64,000 nucleotides of DNA from the NCBI GenBank assembly GCA_032027085.1, contig JAVSMS010000001.1, positions 715,711 through 779,710 on the forward strand. Direction: 5' to 3'. Both the position numbers and the translations under genes were made by a program. Positions within the stretch are counted from its first letter, which is position 1; each line of letters starts with the position of its first letter. Source of the DNA: Pseudorhodoplanes sp. GTDB taxonomy: Bacteria > Pseudomonadota > Alphaproteobacteria > Rhizobiales > Xanthobacteraceae. Below are positions 17,425 to 28,767 of this stretch, piece after piece. The notes under the pieces were generated by a model, which was not told the origin of the DNA, searched no databases, and worked only from the letters and a program-made list of their open reading frames with translations.

Positions 17425-19875
17425 ATGCGGCGCTTGGCAAAGCGAGCGAACGCCATGGGCCGTCAGCAAAAAGCATCCCACGAACAACTGCGCATTCTCG
17501 GCGAGCTCGAACGCAAGGTGCTTTGGCTCGCCAGCTGGATGATCCACAACGCCAATCATCTGCGCGAGAACACGGACGGCCTGAAGGTCGGCGGTCACCA
17601 GGCTTCCTCCGCCTCGGTGGCAACAATCCTCACAGCGCTCTATTTCCATGTTCTGCGGGCGCAGGACCGCGTCGCGGTGAAGCCGCATGCCTCGCCGATC
17701 TATCATGCGATCCAGTATCTGCTCGGCCGGCAGACACGCGAGGCACTGGAGAACTTTCGCGGCTACAAGGGTGCGCAAAGCTATCCTTCGCGCACCAAGG
17801 ATACGGATGACGTGGATTTCTCCACCGGTTCGGTCGGGCTCGGCGGTGCGCAGACGCTCTTTTCATCGCTGGTGCAGGATTACATACGCGCCCACGGCTG
17901 GGGGATGGATCGCCCTGAAGGGCGGATGATCGCACTGGTCGGCGACGCCGAACTCGACGAAGGCAATATCTTTGAAGCGTTGCTTGAGGGCTGGAAGCAG
18001 GGGCTGCGCAATTGCTGGTGGATCATCGACTACAACCGTCAGAGTCTCGACGCCGTGGTGCGCGAGGGATTGTGGGAGCGTTACGAACAGCTCTTCAGGA
18101 ATTTCGGCTGGGATGTGACGATCGTAAAATACGGTTCATTGCAGGAAGCCGCATTCCGTGAGCCCGGCGGCGAAGCGCTGCGACGCTGGATCGACACGTG
18201 TCCCAATCAGCTTTACTCGGCGCTGGTGTTTCAGGGCGGCGCGGCCTGGCGCAAGCGTCTGCTCGACGACATCGGAGATCAGGGTGACGTGACGACGCTG
18301 ATCGAGTCGCGCTCCGATGAGCAGCTAGCCTGCCTGATGAACAATCTCGGAGGCCATGATCTGCCGGCCCTGCTCAATGCTTTTGACAGAATCGACCACG
18401 ACCGGCCCACCTGCTTCATCTGTTACACCGTGAAAGGCTTTGGCCTGCCCTTCGCCGGTCACAAGGACAATCACGCCGGGCTGATGACGCCCGCGCAGAT
18501 GGAAAGCTTTCGCGCGGCGATGAATATTCGGCCGGGTCATGAATGGGACGGGTTCGAAGGCTTGCAGACGGACCATTCGCAAATCCAGGCCTTCCTTGAC
18601 GCCGTGCCGTTCGCGCAAAAAGGCCCTCGCCGCCTCACCGCACCGCGGATCGAGGTGCCGGATCAACTCAAGGTGACGATCTCGCCGGAGATGTCGACAC
18701 AAACCGGATTCGGAGCGCTACTCAATGAGCTGGCGCGCGAGAAGACCGTGCTTGCCGAGCGCATCGTGACCGCCTCGCCGGACGTCACGGTCTCGACCAA
18801 TCTCGGCCCATGGGTGAACCGGCGCGGCCTGTTCGCGCATGAGCGGATGCCCGACACCTTCAGGAACGAGCGCATCCCCTCCACCTTCAACTGGGAGTTC
18901 TCACCCAAAGGTCAGCATATCGAGCTCGGCATCGCCGAGATGAATTTGTTCATCCTTCTGTCCGCGCTCGGGCTGTCGCACACGATCAACGGCGAGCGCC
19001 TGCTGCCGATCGGAACGCTCTATGATCCGTTCATTGCGCGCGGCCTCGATGCGCTGAACTACGCCTGCTATCAGGATGCGCGTTTCATTGTCGTGGCAAC
19101 GCCTTCGGGTATTACGCTGGCGCCGGAGGGAGGCGCCCATCAATCGATCGCGCAGCCGCTGATCGGCATGGCGCAAGACGGGCTTGCTGCATTCGAGCCG
19201 GCCTATGTCGACGAGCTTGCGGAAATTCTTCGCTTCTCTCTCGACTACATCCAGAGGGATGGCGACGGCGCCGCGTCGGAGCGCAACTGGCTGCGCGACG
19301 CGACCGGCGGCTCGGTTTATCTGCGGCTGTCCACCCGACCGATCGAACAAATCCGCCGGACGATGACACCGGAACTACAGCAGGGCATCGTCGATGGCGC
19401 CTACTGGTTGCGCGAGCCCGGCCCCAATTGCCAGGTCGTCGTGGCTTTTACCGGCGCAGTTGCGCCCGAGGCGATCCAGGCTGTGGGGCTTATGAGCGAG
19501 GACCGGCGCGATGTCGGTCTTCTGGCCGTTACGTCGGCCGACCGTCTCAATGCAGGCTGGATGGCGGCGCAGCGGGCGCGCGAGCGCGGGCTTGCGCACG
19601 CGCGTTCTCACATCGAACGTCTGTTGATGAGCGTGCCGGACCATTGCGGCCTGGTGACTGTCCTCGACGGACATCCGGCGACTCTCGCCTGGCTGGGCGC
19701 GGTCTGCGGCCATCGCGTTCGCGCGCTCGGCGTTGAACATTTCGGCCAGACTGGTTCGATCGCTGACCTCTACCGGCATTACGGCATTGATGCGAATGCG
19801 ATCGTGGCGGCGGCGCAGCAGATCGCGCCCGGCGCCCCAATTCGCCATCTGCGGCCGTTGCGGTCAGCCATATAG
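17425..19875 (+). CDS. Homodimeric 2-oxoacid dehydrogenase E1 (AceE/MdeB-like)
   Basis: 816-residue thiamine-diphosphate enzyme of the AceE family, decarboxylating a 2-oxoacid and passing the acyl group to an E2 lipoyl protein. The N-terminal half has HQASSAS, SFPGHKDNH-like FAGHKDNHAG and the cofactor motif GDAELDEGN...DYNRQSLD. The second transketolase-like half contains the ELGIAEMNLF region. It is about 70 residues shorter than Escherichia coli AceE. ATG 17425 is chosen; ATG 17455 is possible, and the upstream open frame overlaps the regulator. No E2 or E3 gene is nearby. Substrate could be pyruvate, but the Lrp neighbour favours an amino-acid-derived 2-oxoacid such as 2-oxobutyrate. Confidence 0.85.
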   Translation: MRRLAKRANAMGRQQKASHEQLRILGELERKVLWLASWMIHNANHLRENTDGLKVGGHQASSASVATILTALYFHVLRAQDRVAVKPHASPIYHAIQYLLGRQTREALENFRGYKGAQSYPSRTKDTDDVDFSTGSVGLGGAQTLFSSLVQDYIRAHGWGMDRPEGRMIALVGDAELDEGNIFEALLEGWKQGLRNCWWIIDYNRQSLDAVVREGLWERYEQLFRNFGWDVTIVKYGSLQEAAFREPGGEALRRWIDTCPNQLYSALVFQGGAAWRKRLLDDIGDQGDVTTLIESRSDEQLACLMNNLGGHDLPALLNAFDRIDHDRPTCFICYTVKGFGLPFAGHKDNHAGLMTPAQMESFRAAMNIRPGHEWDGFEGLQTDHSQIQAFLDAVPFAQKGPRRLTAPRIEVPDQLKVTISPEMSTQTGFGALLNELAREKTVLAERIVTASPDVTVSTNLGPWVNRRGLFAHERMPDTFRNERIPSTFNWEFSPKGQHIELGIAEMNLFILLSALGLSHTINGERLLPIGTLYDPFIARGLDALNYACYQDARFIVVATPSGITLAPEGGAHQSIAQPLIGMAQDGLAAFEPAYVDELAEILRFSLDYIQRDGDGAASERNWLRDATGGSVYLRLSTRPIEQIRRTMTPELQQGIVDGAYWLREPGPNCQVVVAFTGAVAPEAIQAVGLMSEDRRDVGLLAVTSADRLNAGWMAAQRARERGLAHARSHIERLLMSVPDHCGLVTVLDGHPATLAWLGAVCGHRVRALGVEHFGQTGSIADLYRHYGIDANAIVAAAQQIAPGAPIRHLRPLRSAI

Positions 19876-19906
19876 CCGTCCAAGCGCGCTCGGATGGCCG
19901 CATTTC

Positions 19907-21793
19907 CTACGCGGATTTGGCACTTGTGACGTCATCGTTGACGCGGCGGATAAACATTCTTTCTATTTTTTCTCGCTCGATCGGTTTCTGAATGACCGGA
20001 ATATGCCTGAAACGGGAACTAATGCTCTCCGGGCCATATCCAGTCACGAATACAAAAGGTATGTCCCTCTTGGAGAGCACATCCGCGACACGATAGATCA
20101 TTTGTCCGTCGACATTCACATCGAGGATCGCAGCCTCGAAATCCAATGCCTCGGTGGCATGGACGGCGTCGCCAAGATTGCCGAATGGTCCGATCACCTC
20201 GAAACCCAGCTCATGCAGAAGATCGCAGAGGGCCAAGGCGACAATTGCCTCATCCTCAACAACCAGGATTCGATTTCCGGATAAGGCAATCAGCCGCTCA
20301 ATGTCGCTGTTGCTGCTGTCTTGCATACCCTTGACGAGAAGGTCGGCAATCCCGGTTTTCTCTCCGCAAGGCACGGCAAATTCGCATCGTAATCCATCCT
20401 GCCGCCAATCAAATGTGATACGCCCACCCAGCTGCCGCTCGATACTTGTCCGTATGATCCGGGAGCCAAATCCATACGTCGCGGGCTCCGTTACCGATGG
20501 CCCACCGGTTTCGGTCCAATTGAGAAACAAGTCACCGTCCTTCAGATCCCATGCGACAGCCAATTTGCCCGCGAGTGAAGACAGGGCTCCGTACTTTGCT
20601 GCATTTGTCGTGAGCTCATGCAGCGCCAATGCAAGACTCTGCGCGGCGGCCGGTTGCAATACGATTTCCGGGCCGCTGGCTTTGATCCGGCCTGGATCGC
20701 CAGTCTTGTACGGAGCGAACTCCTCCTCCACCAGTCTTTGAAGATTGGCGCCTTGCCAACGTGACTGCGCCAGGACGTTATGGGCTTTCGACAGCGCTCG
20801 GATGCGCCCCTCCACCGCGGCTATATACGCCTGCTGATCGTTAGCTTTTGTCAGCCTGATAATGGATTGAACAAGCGCCAGCGCATTCTTGGCGCGATGA
20901 TCGACTTCCCGCGCGAGCAAGGCCTGCCGTTCCTCCGCCTTTTTGCGATCGGTGATGTCTATGGTTACACCGCTGATGCGGCTGCGCGTCCCCGAAGCCT
21001 CGCTGGTGGCGGCGGTCCCAATGCACCAGCGTGTTTGACCATTGGGGCGCACCACTCTGAATTCGCCTTGGTGATGCTCTCCCCGAGCGATGAGGCGTTC
21101 GAGTCCGATCTGCAGGTTCATCCAGTCGTCAGGGTGAATCCGACTTCGGATGTTCTCCGAGGTGAGTTCAAAAGTGCCGGGGTCTACGCCGAAGATGCGA
21201 TACTGACCTTCATCCCATACATACTGATCAGCCTCGCGGTCCCATTCCCATGACCCCATGTTCCCTGCTGCGAGGGCCAAACTGCGGCGCCGCTCACTTT
21301 CAACGAGTTTCTCCGCGGCACTTTCCAGTTCCATTGTCCGTTCCGCCACCCGCTTTTCCAGATCGAGATTGAGCAATTCCAGTTGACGCGTTTTTCGGTA
21401 GAGATCACAGAACACCCGAACTTTGGCGCACAGCACCTCCGGTATCACCGGCACCGGAACGTAGTCGACCGCGCCCATTTCGTAACCGCGCAGACGGTCC
21501 ATATCGCTCAAATGGATCGCTGAAATAAAGATGATAGCGGTCTTCTGAAAGCGCGGGTGCTCGCGGATCATGGCTGCGAGTTGAAAGCCGTCCAGGTCCG
21601 GCATACACACGTCAACCAGGATGACGGCTACATCGTTTTTCAGCAGATGCTCGAGAGCCTCCCGCCCGGATGCAGCTCTCAACAGCTTCTCGTTGAGGTC
21701 GTGCAGGATCGCTTCATAAGTCAATAGCTTCCCCGGCTGATCGTCGACCAGAAGGATGTTAACCGGATCCTGTAGCGACATGGCCATACTCAT
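19907..21793 (-). CDS. HWE-family hybrid histidine kinase (REC-PAS-HWE_HK-REC)
   Basis: 628-residue soluble signalling protein. Domains in order: receiver with Asp61 (ILVDVCMPD), short coiled coil (about 135-170), PAS (about 175-285), HWE kinase with His299 (EVDHRAKN), N-box HELTTNAAKYGA and the family WTETGGP motif, then a C-terminal receiver with phosphoacceptor in AILDVNVDG. No membrane segment. The start ATG 21793 overlaps the stop of the upstream poly-HAMP kinase by one base (TGATG), so the two are translated together; a longer frame lies inside that gene. Probably receives phosphate or a signal from the partner kinase through its N-terminal receiver. Confidence 0.9.
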   Translation of the reverse strand: MSMAMSLQDPVNILLVDDQPGKLLTYEAILHDLNEKLLRAASGREALEHLLKNDVAVILVDVCMPDLDGFQLAAMIREHPRFQKTAIIFISAIHLSDMDRLRGYEMGAVDYVPVPVIPEVLCAKVRVFCDLYRKTRQLELLNLDLEKRVAERTMELESAAEKLVESERRRSLALAAGNMGSWEWDREADQYVWDEGQYRIFGVDPGTFELTSENIRSRIHPDDWMNLQIGLERLIARGEHHQGEFRVVRPNGQTRWCIGTAATSEASGTRSRISGVTIDITDRKKAEERQALLAREVDHRAKNALALVQSIIRLTKANDQQAYIAAVEGRIRALSKAHNVLAQSRWQGANLQRLVEEEFAPYKTGDPGRIKASGPEIVLQPAAAQSLALALHELTTNAAKYGALSSLAGKLAVAWDLKDGDLFLNWTETGGPSVTEPATYGFGSRIIRTSIERQLGGRITFDWRQDGLRCEFAVPCGEKTGIADLLVKGMQDSSNSDIERLIALSGNRILVVEDEAIVALALCDLLHELGFEVIGPFGNLGDAVHATEALDFEAAILDVNVDGQMIYRVADVLSKRDIPFVFVTGYGPESISSRFRHIPVIQKPIEREKIERMFIRRVNDDVTSAKSA

Positions 21794-24700
21794 CACCGGT
21801 GCAGCCACATTCGCAAAGCGGATAGCAACTGCTCGATGTTGACTGGCTTGGCCAGATAGTCGGAGGCACCCGCCTCCAGGCATTTCTCCCGATCACCTTT
21901 CATTGCCTTGGCCGTGAGCGCAATGATCGGAAGGCGCCGGCACTTGGGACTGGCACGGATGACATTCATGGTCTGGTAGCCGTCCATGTGCGGCATCATG
22001 ATGTCCATGAGAACGATCGCAATGTCCGGGCAGGACTCGACAAGATCGACCGCTTCTCGGCCCGTTGTCGCTGTCAGCACATGCATGCCGCGGCGTTCGA
22101 GAACGCTGCTCAGCGCAAAGATGTTGCGCGCGTCATCGTCAACCAGGAGCGCGGTCTTGCCGACCAGATCCTCGTCGGAACTGGTGAGGCGTTCCAGCAT
22201 CTGGCGCTTGCTGGCGGGCAGATCGGTGATGACGCGATGCAGGAACAAGGCGGTTTCATCCAGCAGCCGTTCCGGCGACTCGACGCCCTTGACGACGATG
22301 CTGCGCGCCATGCTGTGCAGACGCGCGTCTTCCTCGGGCGATAATTCCCGTCCGGTGAACACGATGACCGGAACGTCGGACAATTGTTGATCGGAACGAA
22401 TCTCCTCCAGTACGTCAAATCCGCTCATGTCGGGAAGACGAAGATCGAGGACGACACAGTCGCACGAACTGTTGCGCAATGTCGCAAGTGCCTCACTGCC
22501 GGTATCGGTGATGACAATCTCGATATCGTCATGCCCGAGCAGTTCGCGGATACTCAGTTGTTCGGCCGCATTGTCTTCGACAACAAGCAACCGCTTGCGG
22601 CGCGACTGCACGTAATCCCTGATCTTGCGGATCGCCAGCTCAACGCCTTCCGGCGTCGTCGGTTTGTTGACGAAGGAGAATGCTCCCTGCGCCAACGCAT
22701 GCTGGCGGTCTTCGTCATGCGTGACCACCTGCACGGGAATATGGCGGGTGAGAGGATTCTGCTTGAGCTGGCTGAGGACGGCCCAGCCGAGCATGTCCGG
22801 CAAAAACACATCGAGCGAAACCGCCGTCGGCAGATATTGTTTGGCGAGGTCCAAAGCATCGGCACCGCGCGCCGCGACGATCCCCTTGAAACCGCTATCG
22901 CGGGCGAGATCCAGAATAATCCTTGCGAAATGCGGGTCGTCCTCGACGATAAGCAGAATGGAATCGCCGGGCTCGATTTGCAGCCGGTCATCGGCGATCT
23001 GCTCTACAGGCTTCTCGGGCAGAGCGGGCTGTAATATCGCTGACACCGCCGGTTGCGAGACAACGTCGTTTTCACTTGAGACCATGCGTACGGTACTGGA
23101 TGGGCCGGCATAGGCCAGCGGCAGGAAGAGCGTGAAAGTGCTCCCCTGCCCGGCAACGCTGCGCAACTGAATTTCTCCACCGAGCAGACTGGCGAGTTCG
23201 CGACTGATGGCGAGGCCAAGGCCGGTCCCGCCGTATTTCCGACTGGTGCTGGCATCAGCCTGCTGAAACGCCTCGAATATGATTCGCTGCTTGTCGGCCG
23301 GAATCCCGATGCCCGTGTCGGTCACCTCGAAGGCAACCACCGCGGAGGACGTACTGAGCACCGGGTGATCGAAGCTCCATCCTCCTATCGCAGACGACAC
23401 CGACAACCGCACGCCGCCATGTTGGGTGAACTTGAACGCGTTCGACAGAAGATTCTTGAGTATCTGCTGGAGCCGTTTGGCGTCCGTCGTGATGTTGCGG
23501 TTCAGATGTGGATCGATTTGCGTTTCGAACGACAATTGCCGCCCTTCCGCCTCGTGTCGGAAGGGGCGGCCGATAGTCTCCAGCAGGTTGGCAAGCGGCA
23601 CCTCCTCCGCGTCGACCGTCACCGTTCCGGATTCGATCTTCGACAGATCAAGGATATCACTGATCAGGTTGAGCAGATCGGTACCGGCGCCATGAATTGT
23701 TCTTGCAAACTCGACCTGCCGAGCGGTCAGATTGCCGTCCGGATTTTCGGTCAATTGCTGACCGAGGATCAGAATGCTGTTGAGTGGCGTCCGCAGTTCA
23801 TGCGACATGTTGGCAAGGAACTCGGACTTGTACTTCGACGTCAGCGCAAGCTCGCCGGCCTTTTCTTCAAGTGCGCGCCGCGCCTGCTCAATTTCCTGAT
23901 TCTTGCGTTCCACCTCCACATTGCGTTCAGCGAGCTGCTGCGCCTTCTGCTCGAGTTGGTCGTTGGTCTGCTGCAGCTCCGCCTGCTGGGTCTGCAGTTC
24001 CGCCGCCAGCTGCTGGGACTGTTGCAGCAGCCCCTCGGTCTGCATCGTCGCCTCGATTGAATTGAGCACAATGCCGATGCTGGTGGTCAGGTGCTCGAGA
24101 AACGTGATCTGCAGATTGGTGAAGTTGGAGACGGAGGCGAGTTCGATAACGGCCTTGACCTGGTTTTCGAACAGCACCGGGAGAACAATGACATTTTGCG
24201 GCAGTGCCTTGAACAGCGCTGAGCCGATGGGGACGGCATAGGGCGGCATGTCGGTGATCAGCAGCCTGCGCTTGTCGGCCGCGCATTGGCCGACCAGCCC
24301 TTCGCCCACATTCAACACCTGCGGGTGTCCGCCGGTCCCGTCATCGGCATAGGCGGAGAGAAGGCGGAGCGTGCGGTTGTCTTCGCCCGCGAGCTGATAA
24401 ATGACGCCCATCTGCGCGTTCACCAGCGGCGTCAATTCAGACAGCAGCAGCCGACCGACTGTCGAAAGATCGCGCTGGCCCTGCAGCATATTGGTGAACT
24501 TGGCGAGGTTGGTCTTAAGCCAGTCCTGTTCCGTATTGCGGTCTGTCGTCAGCCGCAGGTTATCGATCATCGTGTTGATGTTGTCTTTCAGCTCGGCCAC
24601 CTCGCCCCGGGCGTCGACGTCGATTGAGCGCGTCAGGTCACCCTTGGTCACGGCCGTCGCCACTTCCGCGATCGCTCGCACTTGAGTTGTCAGGTTGGCG

Positions 24701-27516
24701 GCGAGAAGATTGACGTTGCCCGTCAGATCCTTCCACGTTCCTGATGCGCCCGGCACGTTGGCTTGGCCGCCAAGACGGCCTTCGACGCCGACCTCGCGCG
24801 CAACACTCGTGACCTGGTCCGCGAATGTCGCAAGCGTCTGAGTCATGTTGTTGATCGTTTCGGCGAGCGCGGCGACCTCGCCTTTCGATTTCACCGTCAG
24901 GTTCTGCTTGAGATCACCGTTGGCGACGGCGGTCACGACCTTCACGATACCGCGCACCTGCTCCGTCAGATTCGCCGCCATGACGTTGACGGTGTCGGTC
25001 AGGTCTTTCCAGGTGCCGGCGACGCCCGACACTTGCGCCTGACCGCCAAGCTTGCCTTCCGTGCCCACTTCGCGGGCAACGCGCGTCACTTCCGAGGCGA
25101 AAGCATTGAGCTGGTCCACCATCGTATTGATGGTGTTTTTCAGCTCCAGGATTTCACCCTTCACATCAACAGTGATCTTGCGCGACAGGTCGCCGCGTGC
25201 CACCGCCGTCGTCACTTCCGCGATATTGCGGACTTGCGTTGTGAGGTTCGCGGCGAGAAGATTGACGTTGTCGGTGAGGTCCTTCCACGTGCCGGCCGCG
25301 CCTGGCACGTTGGCCTGCCCGCCAAGACGCCCTTCCGTACCGACTTCGCGCGCCACACGCGTCACCTCACCAGCAAATGAGCGGAGCTGGTCTGTGGTGG
25401 TATTCAGCGTTTCCTTCAGTTGCAGCAGCTCGCCGCGGACATCGACGGTGATCTTTTTCGAGAGATCGCCGCTGGCAATCGCGGTCGCCACTTCGGCGAT
25501 ATTGCGAACCTGCGCCGTCAAATTCGAGGCCATGAAATTGACGTTGTCGGTGAGGTCCTTCCAGGTGCCGGCGACGCCCGGAACCTCGGCCTGGCCGCCG
25601 AGCTTGCCTTCGGTGCCCACCTCGCGTGCAACACGCGTCACCTCAGAGGCAAACGCGTTGAGCTGATCAACCATCGTGTTGATGGTGTTCTTCAGTTCGA
25701 GAATTTCACCCTTTACGTCCACCGTGATCTTGCGCGAGAGATCGCCGCTCGCCACCGCGGTTGTCACTTCAGCAATGTTTCGTACCTGCCCCGTCAGGTT
25801 GGACGCCATCGAATTGACGTTGTCGGTGAGGTCCTTCCAGGTGCCGCCGACGCCGCGCACAACCGCTTGGCCGCCGAGCTTACCCTCCGTACCTACCTCG
25901 CGCGCCACGCGGGTCACTTCGCCCGCAAAGGCGTTGAGCTGGTCCACCATCGTATTGATGGTGTCCTTCAATTCGAGAATTTCGCCCTTCACGTCTACGG
26001 TGATCTTCTTCGACAAGTCCCCGCTCGCAATTGCCGTCGACACCTCAGCGATGTTGCGTACTTGGGCGGTTAGATTACTGGCCATGGAATTGACGTTGTC
26101 GGTCAGGTCTTTCCATGTGCCGGCGACACCCGGCACTTCGGCCTGACCGCCCAGCCGGCCTTCGGTGCCGACCTCGCGCGCGACGCGCGTCACTTCGCCG
26201 GCAAAGGCATTAAGCTGGTCCACCATCGTGTTGATGGTGTCTTTCAGTTCAAGGATTTCGCCCTTCACATCCACGGTGATCTTGCGCGAGAGATCGCCGC
26301 GCGCCACCGCTGTCGTCACTTCCGCGATGTTGCGGACCTGCGCGGTCAGGTTCGACGCCATGAAGTTGACGTTGTCGGTAAGATCTTTCCAGGTGCCGCC
26401 GACGCCCGGGACCTGCGCTTGGCCGCCGAGCTTGCCCTCGGTACCGACTTCGCGCGCGACGCGGGTGACTTCCGAGGCAAAGGCGTTGAGCTGATCCACC
26501 ATGGTGTTGATGGTGTCCTTCAGCTCGAGCACCTCGCCCTTCACGTCCACGGTAATCTTGCGCGAGAGGTCGCCGCGCGCAACCGCGGTTGTCACCTGCG
26601 CGATATTGCGGACCTGGGTTGTCAGATTGCCGGCGAGCAGATTGACGTTGTCGGTCAGATCCTTCCAGGTTCCGGCAACTCCCGGCACGATCGCTTGACC
26701 GCCAAGCTTGCCGTCGGTGCCCACTTCGCGCGCTACGCGGGTCACTTCCGAGGCAAAGGAGCGAAGCTGATCCACCATCGTGTTGATGGCTTCCTTCAAT
26801 TGCAGAATTTCGCCGCGGACATCGACGGTGATCTTCTTTGACAGATCTCCGTTCGCGACCGCGATCGTCACCTCGGCGATATTGCGAACCTGACCCGTCA
26901 GGTTCGACGCCATCGAGTTCACGTTTTCGGTCAGATCTTTCCAGACCCCGGTCATCTCAGGCACCTGTGCCTGGCCGCCGAGCTTGCCCTCGGTCCCGAC
27001 TTCGCGCGCAACGCGCGTCACTTCCGACGTGAACACGCCAAGCTGCTTGATCATCGTGTTGACGATGTTGGCGGAGCGCAGAAATTCGCCTTTCAGCGGC
27101 CGGCCGTCGACGTCGAGACGCACAGTCTTGAGCAGGTCGCCTTGCGCCACCGCCGCTACCGCGTTCGTGACTTCCGCCGTCGGCCACAGCAGATCGTCAA
27201 TCAAAGCGTTGACGGAGCTTTCCATTTCGCCCCACGCGCCATGGCCAGAACCAAATTTCACGCGGTGCTTGGTCTTTCCGTCCCGACCAACCGCCTGACC
27301 GGCACGTTCGAGCTCCCTGGCTATGCGTTCGTTCGAAGCGACGATGGCATTGAAAACGTCGGCGATCTTTCCGTCGATGCCGGTCGTGTCTGACGGCAAT
27401 CGCACCGAAAAATCTCCTGCGCGAACTCCTTCCAGAGCACGCAGCAACACACTTGGACTGAGGATGAATTCCGCTGCCGAACCGGGCTTGGCAACGGCTG
27501 TTTCGATCTTGGTCAC
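21793..27516 (-). CDS. Soluble poly-HAMP hybrid histidine kinase with three receivers
   Basis: 1907-residue hybrid kinase. About eleven HAMP units occupy residues 25-1020, nine in a near-identical 92-residue repeat containing [11 protein letters not shown] and [18 protein letters not shown] domain, a coiled coil, HisKA with His1239 ([10 protein letters not shown]), HATPase ([25 protein letters not shown]) and receivers with Asp1569, Asp1691 and Asp1838 follow. No transmembrane segment or signal peptide is seen, so it is cytoplasmic. The architecture resembles fungal group III (Nik1-type) osmosensing kinases and their bacterial relatives. GTG 27516 follows a GGGGGGA site; a 17-residue longer form is possible. 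Signal unknown. Confidence 0.92.
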   Translation of the reverse strand: MTKIETAVAKPGSAAEFILSPSVLLRALEGVRAGDFSVRLPSDTTGIDGKIADVFNAIVASNERIARELERAGQAVGRDGKTKHRVKFGSGHGAWGEMESSVNALIDDLLWPTAEVTNAVAAVAQGDLLKTVRLDVDGRPLKGEFLRSANIVNTMIKQLGVFTSEVTRVAREVGTEGKLGGQAQVPEMTGVWKDLTENVNSMASNLTGQVRNIAEVTIAVANGDLSKKITVDVRGEILQLKEAINTMVDQLRSFASEVTRVAREVGTDGKLGGQAIVPGVAGTWKDLTDNVNLLAGNLTTQVRNIAQVTTAVARGDLSRKITVDVKGEVLELKDTINTMVDQLNAFASEVTRVAREVGTEGKLGGQAQVPGVGGTWKDLTDNVNFMASNLTAQVRNIAEVTTAVARGDLSRKITVDVKGEILELKDTINTMVDQLNAFAGEVTRVAREVGTEGRLGGQAEVPGVAGTWKDLTDNVNSMASNLTAQVRNIAEVSTAIASGDLSKKITVDVKGEILELKDTINTMVDQLNAFAGEVTRVAREVGTEGKLGGQAVVRGVGGTWKDLTDNVNSMASNLTGQVRNIAEVTTAVASGDLSRKITVDVKGEILELKNTINTMVDQLNAFASEVTRVAREVGTEGKLGGQAEVPGVAGTWKDLTDNVNFMASNLTAQVRNIAEVATAIASGDLSKKITVDVRGELLQLKETLNTTTDQLRSFAGEVTRVAREVGTEGRLGGQANVPGAAGTWKDLTDNVNLLAANLTTQVRNIAEVTTAVARGDLSRKITVDVKGEILELKNTINTMVDQLNAFASEVTRVAREVGTEGKLGGQAQVSGVAGTWKDLTDTVNVMAANLTEQVRGIVKVVTAVANGDLKQNLTVKSKGEVAALAETINNMTQTLATFADQVTSVAREVGVEGRLGGQANVPGASGTWKDLTGNVNLLAANLTTQVRAIAEVATAVTKGDLTRSIDVDARGEVAELKDNINTMIDNLRLTTDRNTEQDWLKTNLAKFTNMLQGQRDLSTVGRLLLSELTPLVNAQMGVIYQLAGEDNRTLRLLSAYADDGTGGHPQVLNVGEGLVGQCAADKRRLLITDMPPYAVPIGSALFKALPQNVIVLPVLFENQVKAVIELASVSNFTNLQITFLEHLTTSIGIVLNSIEATMQTEGLLQQSQQLAAELQTQQAELQQTNDQLEQKAQQLAERNVEVERKNQEIEQARRALEEKAGELALTSKYKSEFLANMSHELRTPLNSILILGQQLTENPDGNLTARQVEFARTIHGAGTDLLNLISDILDLSKIESGTVTVDAEEVPLANLLETIGRPFRHEAEGRQLSFETQIDPHLNRNITTDAKRLQQILKNLLSNAFKFTQHGGVRLSVSSAIGGWSFDHPVLSTSSAVVAFEVTDTGIGIPADKQRIIFEAFQQADASTSRKYGGTGLGLAISRELASLLGGEIQLRSVAGQGSTFTLFLPLAYAGPSSTVRMVSSENDVVSQPAVSAILQPALPEKPVEQIADDRLQIEPGDSILLIVEDDPHFARIILDLARDSGFKGIVAARGADALDLAKQYLPTAVSLDVFLPDMLGWAVLSQLKQNPLTRHIPVQVVTHDEDRQHALAQGAFSFVNKPTTPEGVELAIRKIRDYVQSRRKRLLVVEDNAAEQLSIRELLGHDDIEIVITDTGSEALATLRNSSCDCVVLDLRLPDMSGFDVLEEIRSDQQLSDVPVIVFTGRELSPEEDARLHSMARSIVVKGVESPERLLDETALFLHRVITDLPASKRQMLERLTSSDEDLVGKTALLVDDDARNIFALSSVLERRGMHVLTATTGREAVDLVESCPDIAIVLMDIMMPHMDGYQTMNVIRASPKCRRLPIIALTAKAMKGDREKCLEAGASDYLAKPVNIEQLLSALRMWLHR
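24600..27110 (-). repeat. Tandem 276-bp coding repeats (poly-HAMP array)
   Basis: The HAMP-encoding units recur every 276 bp. The WKDLT-coding segment appears near 24736, 25012, 25288, 25564, 25840, 26116, 26392, 26668 and 26945. Copies differ mainly at synonymous positions. Such an array can contract or expand by recombination and can be collapsed in assemblies. Confidence 0.85.
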
Positions 27517-27810
27517 GATTCCCCCCAGTGCGATCCGAGGCCGCCAAACCCGCCTCGCGCAAAACAATTAATGTAGATATTTCAAATACTTGATGGCACT
27601 TTGTCGCACACACCCTCCCGCATGCGGGCCGCCTATCCAATGCATGGCCATCGCACGGCCAGCGGTAAAACTGACCACAAACCCAGCAGCCGTGGATTGG
27701 TTCCACATGGAAAGACGTTTGCTGCGTCAATTGGACCGCCAGTCAGGGTTGCTTCCGATGATCCAGGCGGACATACAGGGTGGGCTCCCACAAGCATTCG
27801 GGAATCCTCC

Positions 27811-28179
27811 GTGGACGAAGAAGAGACTCTCCTCTTCATTCAATCGAATTTGTCATCGGTCTGGGGATTGGAGCTCTTGCTGCTTCTATCTCGCAGCGCT
27901 CCACGCGGTTGGAGCCGCCAGGAGCTTATTCGCGAGTTGCGCGGCAGTGAATCGGCCGTCAACACAGCCATCCAAGGCCTTCATAAAATTGGACTCATCG
28001 CCGAGGATCAACCGGACCAGGTCGCTTACCGGCCTGCAAATGGAGTCCTGAATGACATAGTATCGTCCGTTGATCGGATTTATACGACACATCCAATGAC
28101 TGTGATCAAGGTCATCACCGGGGCTCCAACTGACAAGCTGAAACTGCTCTCCGACGCTTTCAAGTTGAGAGACAGATGA
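27811..28179 (+). CDS. Small winged-helix protein
   Basis: 122-residue protein from GTG 27811. It has a helix-turn-helix-like core, LELLLLLSRSAPRGWSRQELIRELRGSESAVNTAIQGLHKIGLIAED, of the MarR/GntR winged-helix kind, followed by a short alpha-helical tail. The frame is open upstream to 27601, but that part is not protein-like, so the later start is preferred. It is divergent from the poly-HAMP kinase gene and may be its regulator or an output partner. No ligand domain is visible. Confidence 0.6.
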   Translation: MDEEETLLFIQSNLSSVWGLELLLLLSRSAPRGWSRQELIRELRGSESAVNTAIQGLHKIGLIAEDQPDQVAYRPANGVLNDIVSSVDRIYTTHPMTVIKVITGAPTDKLKLLSDAFKLRDR

Positions 28180-28350
28180 TGCTGATGGCGATTGATGCAG
28201 GCCCGTTCTTTCTGTTTGGGCCGTCGGCCCTCGAAATCGCAACCGGTATTGGGAGGAAACTGCATCCTGATCTCTTCGCGAATAGCTCTTCCCTAAATGT
28301 CGACTCGCAGATCAGAAAGTGCCTGCCTGCCTCCAAAATTTGCCTGAAGC

Positions 28351-28767
28351 TTATCCGCCGGTCAGCGACTCGAGCAATTGTTTCGGCCACGGTAGCGCCT
28401 TCACCCGCCCCTGCAAGGGATCGAACGCGGTGAGCACGCGCGTCTCGTCGCATTCAACGGCGAGCGTGCCGGAATTGAAAATACGGTGACGGATATCGAA
28501 GGCGCAGCGATGCAGCTTGATCACGCTCGTTTCGATGAGCAGTTCGTCGCCCCATCGGGACGGCGCCAGAAATCTGACCTTGTATTCGGCGACCGGGATG
28601 CCGTCGATACCGAATTCGGCGATGGCCTTTTTCAGACTGATGCCGCCATGCGTCAGCAGGGCATGGACGGAGACATCGAACCAGATGAAGAAATTTGGAT
28701 TGTAGACGATCCCCGACGGATCGCAGTGGCCAAATTCGACGGTAACGGCACGGGTATTGGTGAGCAT
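28351..28767 (-). CDS. Hotdog-fold acyl-CoA thioesterase (4-hydroxybenzoyl-CoA thioesterase/YbgC type)
   Basis: 138-residue single hotdog domain. The catalytic segment FGHCDPSGIVYNPNFF (Asp16) is the hallmark of the Pseudomonas-type 4-hydroxybenzoyl-CoA thioesterase and YbgC. Hydrolyses an aryl- or acyl-CoA to free acid and CoA. ATG 28767 overlaps the stop of the zinc-ribbon gene (TAATG). It is the last gene of an operon headed by an aryl-acid ligase, so an aromatic CoA thioester is the likely substrate. Confidence 0.88.
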   Translation of the reverse strand: MLTNTRAVTVEFGHCDPSGIVYNPNFFIWFDVSVHALLTHGGISLKKAIAEFGIDGIPVAEYKVRFLAPSRWGDELLIETSVIKLHRCAFDIRHRIFNSGTLAVECDETRVLTAFDPLQGRVKALPWPKQLLESLTGG

